Positions 1-15,000 of a DNA stretch of 64,000 nucleotides are shown in pieces (the first letter of the stretch is position 1; every line of letters starts with the position of its first letter). The notes beneath the pieces are model-generated. The model was not told where the DNA came from, searched no databases, and worked only from the letters and a program-made list of their open reading frames with translations. Source of the stretch: Patiria miniata (lineage: Eukaryota; Echinodermata; Asteroidea; Valvatida; Asterinidae); contig NW_024037048.1 in assembly GCF_015706575.1 (NCBI RefSeq), positions 9,689,512-9,753,511 of the forward strand, in the 5' to 3' direction. Made by a program: the position numbers and the translations under genes.

Positions 1-3000
1 TGACAGCCTTGCTATGGGACTTACTGCACAAAAACGAAACTGGGGGCATCATGTACCTACTTCTGGGGCTCACTCCAAAAGTTTTCAAGTCTGAAGCCTT
101 GCCGATTTGTCAGCTTGTTGGCCTATTCATCCCTATCCAACAAGCTAAAGTTTGTCAAAATCCATCCATTTAAGGTACCTTTAGACCCAGACACATGAGA
201 GCCATGTCGGCTGGCGCTGACAGCCCTTGCTATGGGACTTACTGCACAAAAACGAAACTGGGGCATCATGTACCTACTTCTGGGGCTCACTCCAAATTTT
301 CAAGTCTGAAGCCTGGCCGATTTGTCAGCTTGTTGGCCTATTCATCCGCTATCCAACAAGCTAATTTTGTCAAAATCCATCCATGTTAAGGTACCTTTAG
401 ACCCAGACACATGAGAGCCATGTCGGCTGGCGCTGACAGCCCTTGCTATGGGACTTACTGCACAAAAACGAAACTGGGGGCATCATGTACCTACTTCTGG
501 ACTCACTCCAAAAGTTTCAAGTCTGAAGCCTTGCCGATTTGTCAGCTTGTTGGCCTATTTCATCCGCTATCCAACAAGCTAAAGTTTGTCAAAATCCATC
601 CATGTTAAGGTACCTTTAGACCCAGACACATGAAGCCATGTCGGCTGGCGCTGACAGCCCTTGCTATGGGACTTACTGCACAAAACGAAACTGGGGGCAT
701 CATGTACCTACTTCTGGGGCTCACTCCAAAAGTTTCAAGTCTGAAGCCTTGCCGATTTGTCAGCTTGTTGGCCTATTCATCCGCTATCCAACAAGCTTAA
801 GTTTGTCAAAATCCATCCATGTTAAGGTACCTTTAGACCAGACACATGAGAGCCATGTCGGCTGGCGCTGACAGCCCTTGCTATGGGACTTACTGCACAA
901 AACGAAACTGGGGGCATCATGTACCTACTTCTGGGCTCACTCCAAAAGTTTCAAGTCTGAAGCCTTGCCGATTTGTCAGCTTGTTGGCCTATTCATCCGC
1001 TATCCAACAAGCTAAAGTTTGTCAAAATCCATCCATGTTAAGGTACCTTTAGACCCAGACATGAGAGCCATGTCGGCTGGCGCTGACAGCCCTTGCTATG
1101 GGACTTACTGCACAAAAACGAAACTGGGGGCATCATGTACCTACTTCTGGGGCTCACTCCAAAGTTTCAAGTCTGAAGCCTTGCCGATTTGTCAGCTTGT
1201 TGGCCTATTCATCCGCTATCCAACAAGCTAAGTTTGTCAAAATCCATCCATGTTAAGGTACCTTTAGACCCAGACACATGAGAGCCATGTCGGCTGGCGC
1301 TGACAGCCCTTGCTATGGGACTTACTGCACAAAAACGAAACTGGGGGCATCATGTACCTACTTCTGGGCTCACTCCAAAGTTTCAAGTCTGAAGCCTTGC
1401 CGATTTGTCAGCTTGTTGGCCTATTCATCCGCTATCCAACAAGCTAAAGTTTGTCAAAATCCATCCATGTTAAGGTACCTTTAGACCCGACACATGAGAG
1501 CCATGTCGGCTGGCGCTGACAGCCCTTGCTATGGGACTTACTGCACAAAAACGAAACTGGGGGCATCATGTACCTACTTCTGGAGCTCACTCCAAAAGTT
1601 TCAAGTCTGAAGCCTTGCCGATTTGTCAGCTTGTTGGCCTATTCATCCGCTATCCAACAAGCTAAGTTTGTCAAATCCATCCATGTTAAGGTACCTTTAG
1701 ACCCAGACACATGAGAGCCATGTCGGCTGGCGCTGACAGCCCTTGCTATGGGACTTACTGCACAAAACGAAACTGGGGGCATCATGTACCTACTTCTGGG
1801 GCTCACTCCAAAAGTTTCAAGTCTGAAGCCTTGCCGATTTGTCAGCTTGTTGGCCTATTCATCCGCTATCCAACAAGCTAAAGTTTGTCAAAATCCATCC
1901 ATGTTAAGGTACCTTTAGACCCGACACATGAGAGCCATGTCGGCTGGCGCTGACAGCCCTTGCTATGGGACTTACTGCACAAAAACGAAACTGGGGGCAT
2001 CATGTACCTACTTCTGGGGCTCACTCCAAAAGTTTCAAGTCTGAAGCCTTGCCGATTTGTCAGCTTGTTGGCCTATTCATCCGCTATCCAACAAGCTATA
2101 GTTTGTCAAAATCCATCCATGTTAAGGTACCTTTAGACCCAGACACATGAGAGCCATGTCGGCTGGCGCTGACAGCCCTTGCTATGGGACTTACTGCACA
2201 AAAACGAAAACTGGGGCATCATGTACCTACTCTGGGGCTCACTCCAAAAGTTTCAAGTCTGAAGCCTTGCCGATTTGTCAGCTTGTTGGCCTTCATTCAT
2301 CCGCTATCCAACAAGCTAATTTTGTCAAAATCCATCCATGTTAAGGTACCTTTAGACCCAGACACATGAGAGCCATGTCGGCTGGCGCTGACAGCCCTTG
2401 CTATGGGACTTACTGCACAAAAACGAAACTGGGGCATCATGTACCTACTTCTGGGGCTCACTCCAAAAGTTTCAAGTCTGAAGCCTTGCCGATTTGTCAG
2501 CTTGTTGGCCTATTCATCCGCTATCCAACAAGCTAAAGTTTGTCAAAATCCATCCATGTTAAGGTACCTTTAGACCGCGACACATGAGAGCCATGTCGGC
2601 TGGCGCTGACAGCCCTTGCTATGGGACTTACTGCACAAAAACGAAACTGGGGGCATCATGTACCTACTTCTGGAGCTCACTCCAAAAGTTTCAAGTCTGA
2701 AGCCTTGCCGATTTGTCAGCTTGTTGGCCTATTCATCCGCTATCCAACAAGCTAAAGTTTGTCAAAATCCATCCATGTTAAGGTACCTTTAGACCCAGAC
2801 ACATGAAGCCATGTCGGCTGGCGCTGACAGCCCTTGCTATGGGACTTACTGCACAAAAACGAAACTGGGGGCATCATGTACCTACTTCTGGGGCTCACTC
2901 CAAAGTTTCAAGTCTGAAGCCTTGCCGATTTTGTCAGCTTGTTGGCCTATTCATCCGCTATCCAACAAGCTAAGTTTGTCAAAATCCATCCATGTTAAGG

Positions 3001-6000
3001 TACCTTTAGACCCAGACACATGAGAGCCATGTCGGCTGGCGCTGACAGCCCTTGCTATGGGACTTACTGCACAAAAACGAAACTGGGGGCATCATGTACC
3101 TACTTCTGGGCTCACTCCAAAAGTTTCAAGTCTGAAGCCTTGCCGATTTGTCAGCTTGTTGGCCTATTCATCCGCTATCCAACAAGCTAAAGTTTGTCAA
3201 AATCCATCCATGTTAAGGTACCTTTAGACCCAGACACATGAGAGCCATGTCGGCTGGCGCTGACAGCCCTTGCTATGGGACTTACTGCACAAAAACGAAA
3301 CTGGGGGCATCATGTACCTACTTCTGGGGCTCACTCCAAAAGTTTCAAGTCTGAAGCCTTGCCGATTTGTCAGCTTGTTGGCCTATTCATCCGCTATCCA
3401 ACAAGCTAAAGTTTGTCAAAATCCATCCATGTTAAGGTACCTTTAGACCCAGACACATGAGAGCCATGTCGGCTGGCGCTGACAGCCCTTGCTATGGGAC
3501 TTACTGCACAAAAACGAAACTGGGGGCATCATGTACCTACTTCTGGGCTCACTCCAAAAGTTTCAAGTCTGAAGCCTTGCCGATTTGTCAGCTTGTTGGC
3601 CTATTCATCCGCTATCCAACAAGCTAAAGTTTGTCAAAATCCATCCATGTTAAGGTACCTTTAGACCCAGACACATGAGAGCCATGTCGGCTGGCGCTGA
3701 CAGCCCTTGCTATGGGACTTACTGCACAAAAACGAAACTGGGGGCATCATGTACCTACTTCTGGGCTCACTCCAAAGCAAGTCTGAAGCCTTGCCGATTT
3801 GTCAGCTTGTTGGCCTATTCATCCGCTATCCAACAAGCTAAGTTTGTCAAAATCCATCCATGTTAAGGTACCTTTAGACCCAGACACATGAGAGCCATGT
3901 CGGCTGGCGCTGACAGCCCTTGCTATGGGACTTACTGCACAAAAACGAAACTGGGGGCATCATGTACCTACTTCTGGAGCTCACTCCAAAAGTTTCAAGT
4001 CTGAAGCCTTGCCGATTTGTCAGCTTGTTGGCCTATTCATCCGCTATCCAACAAGCTAAAGTTTGTCAAAATCCATCCATGTTAAGGTACCTTTAGACCC
4101 AGACACATGAGAGCCATGTCGGCTGGCGCTGACAGCCCTTGCTATGGGACTTACTGCACAAAAACGAAACTGGGGGCATCATGTACCTACTTCTGGGGCT
4201 CACTCCAAAAGTTTCAAGTCTGAAGCCTTGCCGATTTGTCAGCTTGTTGGCCTATTCATCCGCTATCCAACAAGCTAAAGTTTGTCAAAATCCATCCATG
4301 TTAAGGTACCTTTAGACCCAGACACATGAGAGCCATGTCGGCTGGCGCTGACAGCCCTTGCTATGGGACTTACTGCACAAAACGAAACTGGGGGCATCAT
4401 GTACCTACTTCTGGGGCTCACTCCAAAAGTTTCAAGTCTGAAGCCTTGCCGATTTGTCAGCTTGTTGGCCTATTCATCCGCTATCCAACAAGCTAAGTTT
4501 GTCAAAATCCATCCATGTTAAGGTACCTTTAGACCCAGACACATGAGAGCCATGTCGGCTGGCGCTGACAGCCCTTGCTATGGGACTTACTGCACAAAAA
4601 CGAAACTGGGGGCATCATGTACCTACTTCTGGGGCTCACTCCAAAAGTTTCAAGTCTGAAGCCTTGCCGATTTGTCAGCTTGTTGGCCTATTCATCCGCT
4701 ATCCAACAAGCTAAAGTTTGTCAAAATCCATCCATGTTAAGGTACCTTTAGACCCAGACACATGAGAGCCATGTCGGCTGGCGCTGACAGCCCTTGCTAT
4801 GGGACTTACTGCACAAAAACGAAACTGGGGGCATCATGTACCTACTTCTGGAGCTCACTCCAAAAGTTTCAAGTCTGAAGCCTTGCCGATTTGTCAGCTT
4901 GTTGGCCTATTCATCCGCTATCCAACAAGCTAAGTTTGTCAAAATCCATCCATGTTAAGGTACCTTTAGACCCAGACACATGAGAGCCATGTCGGCTGGC
5001 GCTGACAGCCCTTGCTATGGGACTTACTGCACAAAAACGAAACTGGGGGCATCATGTACCTACTTCTGGGGCTCACTCCAAAAGTTTCAAGTCTGAAGCC
5101 TTGCCGATTTGTCAGCTTGTTGGCCTATTCATCCGCTATCCAACAAGCTAAAGTTTGTCAAAATCCATCCATGTTAAGGTACCTTTAGACCACACATGAG
5201 AGCCATGTCGGCTGGCGCTGACAGCCCTTGCTATGGGACTTACTGCACAAAAACGAAACTGGGGGCATCATGTACCTACTTCTGGGCTCACTCCAAAAGT
5301 TTCAAGTCTGAAGCCTTGCCGATTTTCAGCTTGTTGGCCTATTCATCCGCTATCCAACAAGCTAAAGTTTGTCAAAATCCATCCATGTTAAGGTACCTTT
5401 AGACCCAGACACATGAGAGCCATGTCGGCTGGCGCTGACAGCCCTTGCTATGGGACTTACTGCACAAAAACGAAACTGGGGCATCATGTACCTACTTCTG
5501 GGCTCACTCCAAAAGTTTCAAGTCTGAAGCCTTGCCGATTTGTCAGCTTGTTGGCCTATTCATCCGCTATCCAACAAGCTAAAGTTTGTCAAAATCCATC
5601 CATGTTAAGGTACCTTTAGACCGACACATGAGAGCCATGTCGGCTGGCGCTGACAGCCCTTGCTATGGACTTACTGCACAAAAACGAAACTGGGGGCATC
5701 ATGTACCTACTTCTGGGGCTCACTCCAAAAGTTTCAAGTCTGAAGCCTTGCCGATTTGTCAGCTTGTTGGCCTATTCATCCGCTATCCAACAAGCTAAAG
5801 TTTGTCAAAATCCATCCATGTTAAGGTACCTTTAGACCCAGACACATGAGAGCCATGTCGGCTGGCGCTGACAGCCCTTGCTATGGGACTTACTGCACAA
5901 AAACGAAACTGGGGGCATCATGTACCTACTTCTGGGGCTCACTCCAAAAGTTTCAAGTCTGAAGCCTTGCCGATTTGTCAGCTTGTTGGCCTATTCATCC

Positions 6001-9000
6001 GCTATCCAACAAGCTATAGTTTGTCAAAATCCATCCATGTTAAGGTACCTTTAGACCCGACACATGAGAGCCATGTCGGCTGGCGCTGACAGCCCTTGCT
6101 ATGGGACTTACTGCACAAAAACGAAACTGGGGGCATCATGTACCTACTTCTGGGGCTCACTCCAAAAGTTTCAAGTCTGAAGCCTTGCCGATTTGTCAGC
6201 TTGTTGGCCTATTCATCCGCTATCCAACAAGCTATAGTTTGTCAAAATCCATCCATGTTAAGGTACCTTTAGACCCACACATGAGAGCCATGTCGGCTGG
6301 CGCTGACAGCCCTTGCTATGGGACTTACTGCACAAAAACGAAACTGGGGGCATCATGTACCTACTTCTGGGGCTCACTCCAAAAGTTTCAAGTCTGAAGC
6401 CTTGCCGATTTGTCAGCTTGTTGGCCTATTCATCATCCGCTATCCAACAAGCTAAAGTTTGTCAAAATCCATCCATGTTAAGGTACCTTTAGACCCGACA
6501 CATGAGAGCCATGTCGGCTGGCGCTGACAGCCCTTGCTATGGGACTTACTGCACAAAAACGAAACTGGGGGCATCATGTACCTACTTCTGGGGCTCACTC
6601 CAAAAGTTTCAAGTCTGAAGCCTTGCCGATTTGTCAGCTTGTTGGCCTATTCATCCGCTATCCAACAAGCTAAGTTTGTCAAAATCCATCCATGTTAAGG
6701 TACCTTTAGACCCGACACATGAGAGCCATGTCGGCTGGCGCTGACAGCCCTTGCTATGGGACTTACTGCACAAAAACGAAACTGGGGGCATCATGTACCT
6801 ACTTCTGGGGCTCACTCCAAAAGTTTCAAGTCTGAAGCCTTGCCGATTTGTCAGCTTGTTGGCCTATTCATCCGCTATCCAACAAGCTAAAGTTTGTCAA
6901 AATCCATCCATGTTAAGGTACCTTTAGACCCGACACATGAGAGCCATGTCGGCTGGCGCTGACAGCCCTTGCTATGGGACTTACTGCACAAAAACGAAAC
7001 TGGGGCATCATGTACCTACTTCTGGGGCTCACTCCAAAAGTTTCAAGTCTGAAGCCTTGCCGATTTGTCAGCTTGTTGGCCTATTCATCCGCTATCCAAC
7101 AAGCTAAGTTTTGTCAAAATCCATCCATGTTAAGGTACCTTTAGACCCAGACACATGAGAGCCATGTCGGCTGGCGCTGACAGCCCTTGCTATGGGACTT
7201 ACTGCACAAAAACGAAACTGGGGGCATCATGTACCTACTTCTGGGGCTCACTCCAAAAGTTTCAAGTCTGAAGCCTTGCCGATTTGTCAGCTTGTTGGCC
7301 TATTCATCCGCTATCCAACAAGCTAAAGTTTGTCAAAATCCATCCATGTTAAGGTACCTTTAGACCCAGACACATGAGAGCCATGTCGGCTGGCGCTGAC
7401 AGCCCTTGCTATGGGACTTACTGCACAAAAACGAAACTGGGGGCATCATGTACCTACTTCTGGGGCTCACTCCAAAAGTTTCAAGTCTGAAGCCTTGCCG
7501 ATTTGTCAGCTTGTTGGCCTATTCATCCGCTATCCAACAAGCTTAAGTTTGTCAAAATCCATCCATGTTAAGGTACCTTTAGACCCAGACACATGAGAGC
7601 CATGTCGGCTGGCGCTGACAGCCCTTGCTATGGGACTTACTTGCACAAAAACGAAACTGGGGGCATCATGTACCTACTCTGGGGCTCACTCCAAAAGTTT
7701 CAAGTCTGAAGCCTTGCCGATTTGTCAGCTTGTTGGCCTATTCATCCGCTATCCAACAAGCTTAAGTTTGTCAAAATCCATCCATGTTAAGGTACCTTTA
7801 GACCCAGACACATGAGAGCCATGTCGGCTGGCGCTGACAGCCCTTGCTATGGGACTTACTGCACAAAAACGAAACTGGGGCATCATGTACCTACTTCTGA
7901 GGCTCACTCCAAAAGTTTCAAGTCTGAAGCCTTGCCGATTTGTCAGCTTGTTGGCCTATTCATCCGCTATCCAACAAGCTAAAGTTTGTCAAAATCCATC
8001 CATGTTAAGGTACCTTTAGACCCGACACATGAGAGCCATGTCGGCTGGCGCTGACAGCCCTTGCTATGGGACTTACTGCACAAAAACGAAACTGGGGCAT
8101 CATGTACCTACTTCTGGGGCTCACTCCAAAAGTTTCAAGTCTGAAGCCTTGCCGATTTGTCAGCTTGTTGGCCTATTCATCCGCTATCCAACAAGCTAAA
8201 GTTTGTCAAAATCCATCCATGTTAAGGTACCTTTAGACCCAGACACATGAGAGCCATGTCGGCTGGCGCTGACAGCCCTTGCTATGGGACTTACTGCACA
8301 AAAACGAAACTGGGGCATCATGTACCTACTTCTGGAGCTCACTCCAAAAGTTTCAAGTCTGAAGCCTTGCCGATTTGTCAGCTTGTTGGCCTATTCATCC
8401 GCTATCCAACAAGCTAAGTTTGTCAAAATCCATCCATGTTAAGGTACCTTTAGACCCACACATGAGAGCCATGTCGGCTGGCGCTGACAGCCCTTGCTAT
8501 GGGACTTACTGCACAAAAACGAAACTGGGGGCATCATGTACCTACTTCTGGGGCTCACTCCAAAAGTTTCAAGTCTGAAGCCTTGCCGATTTGTCAGCTT
8601 GTTGGCCTATTCATCCGCTATCCAACAAGCTAAAGTTTGTCAAAATCCATCCATGTTAAGGTACCTTTAGACCCAGACACATGAGAGCCATGTCGGCTGG
8701 CGCTGACAGCCCTTGCTATGGGACTTACTGCACAAAAACGAAACTGGGGGCATCATGTACCTACTTCTGGGCTCACTCCAAAAGTTTCAAGTCTGAAGCC
8801 TTGCCGATTTGTCAGCTTGTTGGCCTATTCATCCGCTATCCAACAAGCTTAAGTTTGTCAAAATCCATCCATGTTAAGGTACCTTTAGACCCAGACACAT
8901 GAGAGCCATGTCGGCTGGCGCTGACAGCCCTTGCTATGGGACTTACTGCACAAAAACGAATCTGGGGCATCATGTACCTACGTCTGGGGCTCACTCCAAA

Positions 9001-12000
9001 AGTTTCAAGTCTGAAGCCTTGCCGATTTGTCAGCTTGTTGGCCTATTCATCTGCTATCCAACAAGCTAAGTTTGTCAAAATCCATCAATGTTAAGGTACC
9101 TTTAGACCGCGACACATGAGAGCCATGTCGGCTGGCGCTGACAGCCCTTGCTATGGGACTTACTGCACAAAAACGAAACTGGGGGCATCATGTACCTACT
9201 TCTGGAGCTCACTCCAAAAGTTTCAAGTCTGAAGCCTTGCGATTTGTCAGCTTGTTGGCCTATTCATCCGCTATCCAACAAGCTAAAGTTTGTCAAAATC
9301 CATCCATGTTAAGGTACCTTTAGACCAGACACATGAGAGCCATGTCGGCTGGCGCTGACAGCCCTTGCTATGGGACTTACTGCACAAAAACGAAACTGGG
9401 GGCATCATGTACCTACTTCTGGGGCTCACTCCAAAAGTTTCAAGTCTGAAGCCTTGCCGATTTGTCAGCTTGTTGGCCTATTCATCCGCTATCCAACAAG
9501 CTAAAGTTTGTCAAAATCCATCCATGTTAAGGTACCTTTAGACCCAGACACATGAGAGCCATGTCGGCTGGCGCTGACAGCCCTTGCTATGGGACTTACT
9601 GCACAAAACGAAACTGGGGGCATCATGTACCTACTTCTGGGCTCACTCCAAAAGTTTCAAGTCTGAAGCCTTGCCGATTTGTCAGCTTGTTGGCCTATTC
9701 ATCCGCTATCCAACAAGCTAAAGTTTGTCAAAATCCATCCATGTTAAGGTACCTTTAGACCCAGACACATGAGAGCCATGTCGGCTGGCGCTGACAGCCC
9801 TTGCTATGGGACTTACTGCACAAAAACGAAACTGGGGGCATCATGTACCTACTTCTGGGCTCACTCCAAAAGTTTCAAGTCTGAAGCCTTGCCGATTTGT
9901 CAGCTTGTTGGCCTATTCATCCGCTATCCAACAAGCTAAAGTTTGTCAAAATCCATCCATGTTAAGGTACCTTTAGACCCAGACACATGAGAGCCATGTC
10001 GGCTGGCGCTGACAGCCCTTGCTATGGGACTTACTGCACAAAAACGAAACTGGGGGCATCATGTACCTACTTCTGGGGCTCACTCCAAAAGTTTCAAGTC
10101 TGAAGCCTTGCCGATTTGTCAGCTTGTTGGCCTATTCATCCGCTATCCAACAAGCTTAAGTTTGTCAAAATCCATCCATGTTAAGGTACCTTTAGACCCA
10201 GACACATGAGAGCCATGTCGGCTGGCGCTGACAGCCCTTGCTATGGGACTTACTGCACAAAAACGAAACTGGGGGCATCATGTACCTACGTCTGGGGCTC
10301 ACTCCAAAAGTTTCAAGTCTGAAGCCTTGCCGATTTGTCAGCTTGTTGGCCTATTCATCTGCTATCCAACAAGCTAAAGTTTGTCAAAATCCATCCATGT
10401 TAAGGTACCTTTAGACCGCGACACATGAGAGCCATGTCGGCTGGCGCTGACAGCCCTTGCTATGGGACTTACTGCACAAAAACGAATCTGGGGGCATCAT
10501 GTACCTACTTCTGGGGCTCACTCCAAAAGTTTCAAGTCTGAAGCCTTGCCGATTTGTCAGCTTGTTGGCCAATTCATCCGCTATCCAACAAGCTAAGTTT
10601 TGTCAAAATCCATCCATGTTAAGGTACCTTTAGACCCAGACACATGAGAGCCATGTCGGCTGGCGCTGACAGCCCTTGCTATGGGACTTACTGCACAAAA
10701 ACGAAACTGGGGGCATCATGTACCTACTTCTGGGGCTCACTCCAAAAGTTTCAAGTCTGAAGCCTTGCCGATTTGTCAGCTTGTTGGCCTATTCATCCGC
10801 TATCCAACAAGCTAAAGTTTGTCAAAATCCATCCATGTTAAGGTACCTTTAGACCCAGACACATGAGAGCCATGTCGGCTGGCGCTGACAGCCCTTGCTA
10901 TGGGACTTACTGCACAAAAACGAAACTGGGGGCATCATGTACCTACTTCTGGAGCTCACTCCAAAAGTTTCAAGTCTGAAGCCTTGCCGATTTGTCAGCT
11001 TGTTGGCCTATTCATCCGCTATCCAACAAGCTAAGTTTGTCAAAATCCATCCATGTTAAGGTACCTTTAGACCCAGACACATGAGAGCCATGTCGGCTGG
11101 CGCTGACAGCCCTTGCTATGGGACTTACTGCACAAAAACGAAACTGGGGGCATCATGTACCTACTTCTGGGGCTCACTCCAAAAGTTTCAAGTCTGAAGC
11201 CTTGCCGATTTGTCAGCTTGTTGGCCTATTCATCCGCTATCCAACAAGCTTAAGTTTGTCAAAATCCATCCATGTTAAGGTACCTTTAGACCCAGACACA
11301 TGAGAGCCATGTCGGCTGGCGCTGACAGCCCTTGCTATGGGACTTACTGCACAAAAACGAAACTGGGGGCATCATGTACCTACTTCTGAGGCTCACTCCA
11401 AAAGTTTCAAGTCTGAAGCCTTGCCGATTTGTCAGCTTGTTGGCCTATTCATCCGCTATCCAACAAGCTAAAGTTTGTCAAAATCCATCCATGTTAAGGT
11501 ACCTTTAGACCCAGACACATGAGAGCCATGTCGGCTGGCGCTGACAGCCCTTGCTATGGGACTTACTGCACAAAAACGAAACTGGGGGCATCATGTACCT
11601 ACTTCTGGAGCTCACTCCAAAGCAAGTCTGAAGCCTTGCCGATTTGTCAGCTTGTTGGCCTATTCATCCGCTATCCAACAAGCTAAAGTTTGTCAAAATC
11701 CATCCATGTTAAGGTACCTTTACTCCCAGACACATGAGAGCCATGTCGGCTGGCGCTGACAGCCCTTGCTATGGGACTTACTGCACAAAAACGAAACTGG
11801 GGGCATCATGTACCTACTTCTGGAGCTCACTCCAAAAGTTTCAAGTCTGAAGCCTTGCCGATTTGTCAGCTTGTTGGCCTATTCATCCGCTATCCAACAA
11901 GCTAAAGTTTGTCAAAATCCATCCATGTTAAGGTACCTTTAGACCCAGACACATGAGAGCCATGTCGGCTGGCGCTGACAGCCCTTGCTATGGGACTTAC

Positions 12001-15000
12001 TGCACAAAAACGAAACTGGGGGCATCATGTACCTACTTCTGGGGCTCACTCCAAAAGTTTCAAGTCTGAAGCCTTGCCGATTTGTCAGCTTGTTGGCCTA
12101 TTCATCCGCTATCCAACAAGCTAAGTTTGTCAAAATCCATCCATGTTAAGGTACCTTTAGACCCAGACACATGAGAGCCATGTCGGCTGGCGCTGACAGC
12201 CCTTGCTATGGGACTTACTGCACAAAAACGAAACTGGGGCATCATGTACCTACTTCTGGGGCTCACTCCAAAAGTTTCAAGTCTGAAGCCTTGCCGATTT
12301 GTCAGCTTGTTGGCCTATTCATCCGCTATCCAACAAGCTTAAGTTTGTCAAAATCCATCCATGTTAAGGTACCTTTAGACCCAGACACATGAGAGCCATG
12401 TCGGCTGGCGCTGACAGCCCTTGCTATGGGACTTACTGCACAAAAACGAAACTGGGGGCATCATGTACCTACGTCTGGGGCTCACTCCAAAAGTTTCAAG
12501 TCTGAAGCCTTGCCGATTTGTCAGCTTGTTGGCCTATTCATCCGCTATCCAACAAGCTAAAGTTTGTCAAAATCCATCAATGTTAAGGTACCTTTAGACC
12601 GCGACACATGAGAGCCATGTCGGCTGGCGCTGACAGCCCTTGCTATGGGACTTACTGCACAAAAACGAATCTGGGGGCATCATGTACCTACTTCTGGGGC
12701 TCACTCCAAAAGTTTCAAGTCTGAAGCCTTGCCGATTTGTCAGCTTGTTGGCCTATTCATCCGCTATCCAACAAGCTAAAGTTTGTCAAAATCCATCCAT
12801 GTTAAGGTACCTTTAGACCCAGACACATGAGAGCCATGTCGGCTGGCGCTGACAGCCCTTGCTATGGGACTTACTGCACAAAAACGAAACTGGGGGCATC
12901 ATGTACCTACTTCTGGGGCTCACTCCAAAAGTTTCAAGTCTGAAGCCTTGCCGATTTGTCAGCTTGTTGGCCTATTCATCCGCTATCCAACAAGCTAAAG
13001 TTTGTCAAAATCCATCCATGTTAAGGTACCTTTAGACCCAGACACATGAGAGCCATGTCGGCTGGCGCTGACAGCCCTTGCTATGGGACTTACTGCACAA
13101 AAACGAAACTGGGGGCATCATGTACCTACTTCTGGAGCTCACTCCAAAAGTTTCAAGTCTGAAGCCTTGCCGATTTGTCAGCTTGTTGGCCTATTCATCC
13201 GCTATCCAACAAGCTAAAGTTTGTCAAAATCCATCCATGTTAAGGTACCTTTAGACCCAGACACATGAGAGCCATGTCGGCTGGCGCTGACAGCCCTTGC
13301 TATGGGACTTACTGCACAAAAACGAAACTGGGGGCATCATGTACCTACTTCTGGGGCTCACTCCAAAAGTTTCAAGTCTGAAGCCTTGCCGATTTGTCAG
13401 CTTGTTGGCCTATTCATCCGCTATCCAACAAGCTAAAGTTTGTCAAAATCCATCCATGTTAAGGTACCTTTAGACCCAGACACATGAGAGCCATGTCGGC
13501 TGGCGCTGACAGCCCTTGCTATGGGACTTACTGCACAAAAACGAAACTGGGGGCATCATGTACCTACTTCTGGGCTCACTCCAAAAGTTTCAAGTCTGAA
13601 GCCTTGCCGATTTGTCAGCTTGTTGGCCTATTCATCCGCTATCCAACAAGCTTAAGTTTGTCAAAATCCATCCATGTTAAGGTACCTTTAGACCCAGACA
13701 CATGAGAGCCATGTCGGCTGGCGCTGACAGCCCTTGCTATGGGACTTACTGCACAAAAACGAATCTGGGGGCATCATGTACCTACGTCTGGGGCTCACTC
13801 CAAAAGTTTCAAGTCTGAAGCCTTGCCGATTTGTCAGCTTGTTGGCCTATTCATCTGCTATCCAACAAGCTAAAGTTTGTCAAAATCCATCCATGTTAAG
13901 GTACCTTTAGACCGCGACACATGAGAGCCATGTCGGCTGGCGCTGACAGCCCTTGCTATGGGACTTACTGCACAAAAACGAAACTGGGGGCATCATGTAC
14001 CTACTTCTGGAGCTCACTCCAAAAGTTTCAAGTCTGAAGCCTTGCCGATTTGTCAGCTTGTTGGCCTATTCATCCGCTATCCAACAAGCTAATTTTGTCA
14101 AAATCCATCCATGTTAAGGTACCTTTAGACCCAGACACATGAGAGCCATGTCGGCTGGCGCTGACAGCCCTTGCTATGGGACTTACTGCACAAAAACGAA
14201 ACTGGGGGCATCATGTACCTACTTCTGGGGCTCACTCCAAAAGTTTCAAGTCTGAAGCCTTGCCGATTTGTCAGCTTGTTGGCCTATTCATCCGCTATCC
14301 AACAAGCTAAAGTTTGTCAAAATCCATCCATGTTAAGGTACCTTTAGACCCAGACACATGAGAGCCATGTCGGCTGGCGCTGACAGCCCTTGCTATGGGA
14401 CTTACTGCACAAAAACGAAACTGGGGGCATCATGTACCTACGTCTGGGGCTCACTCCAAAAGTTTCAAGTCTGAAGCCTTGCCGATTTGTCAGCTTGTTG
14501 GCCTATTCATCCGCTATCCAACAAGCTAAAGTTTGTCAAAATCCATCCATGTTAAGGTACCTTTAGACCGCGACACATGAGAGCCATGTCGGCTGGCGCT
14601 GACAGCCCTTGCTATGGGACTTACTGCACAAAAACGAAACTGGGGGCATCATGTACCTACTTCTGGAGCTCACTCCAAAAGTTTCAAGTCTGAAGCCTTG
14701 CCGATTTGTCAGCTTGTTGGCCTATTCATCCGCTATCCAACAAGCTAAAGTTTGTCAAAATCCATCCATGTTAAGGTACCTTTAGACCCAGACACATGAG
14801 AGCCATGTCGGCTGGCGCTGACAGCCCTTGCTATGGGACTTACTGCACAAAAACGAAACTGGGGGCATCATGTACCTACTTCTGGGGCTCACTCCAAAAG
14901 TTTCAAGTCTGAAGCCTTGCCGATTTGTCAGCTTGTTGGCCTATTCATCCGCTATCCAACAAGCTAAAGTTTGTCAAAATCCATCCATGTTAAGGTACCT

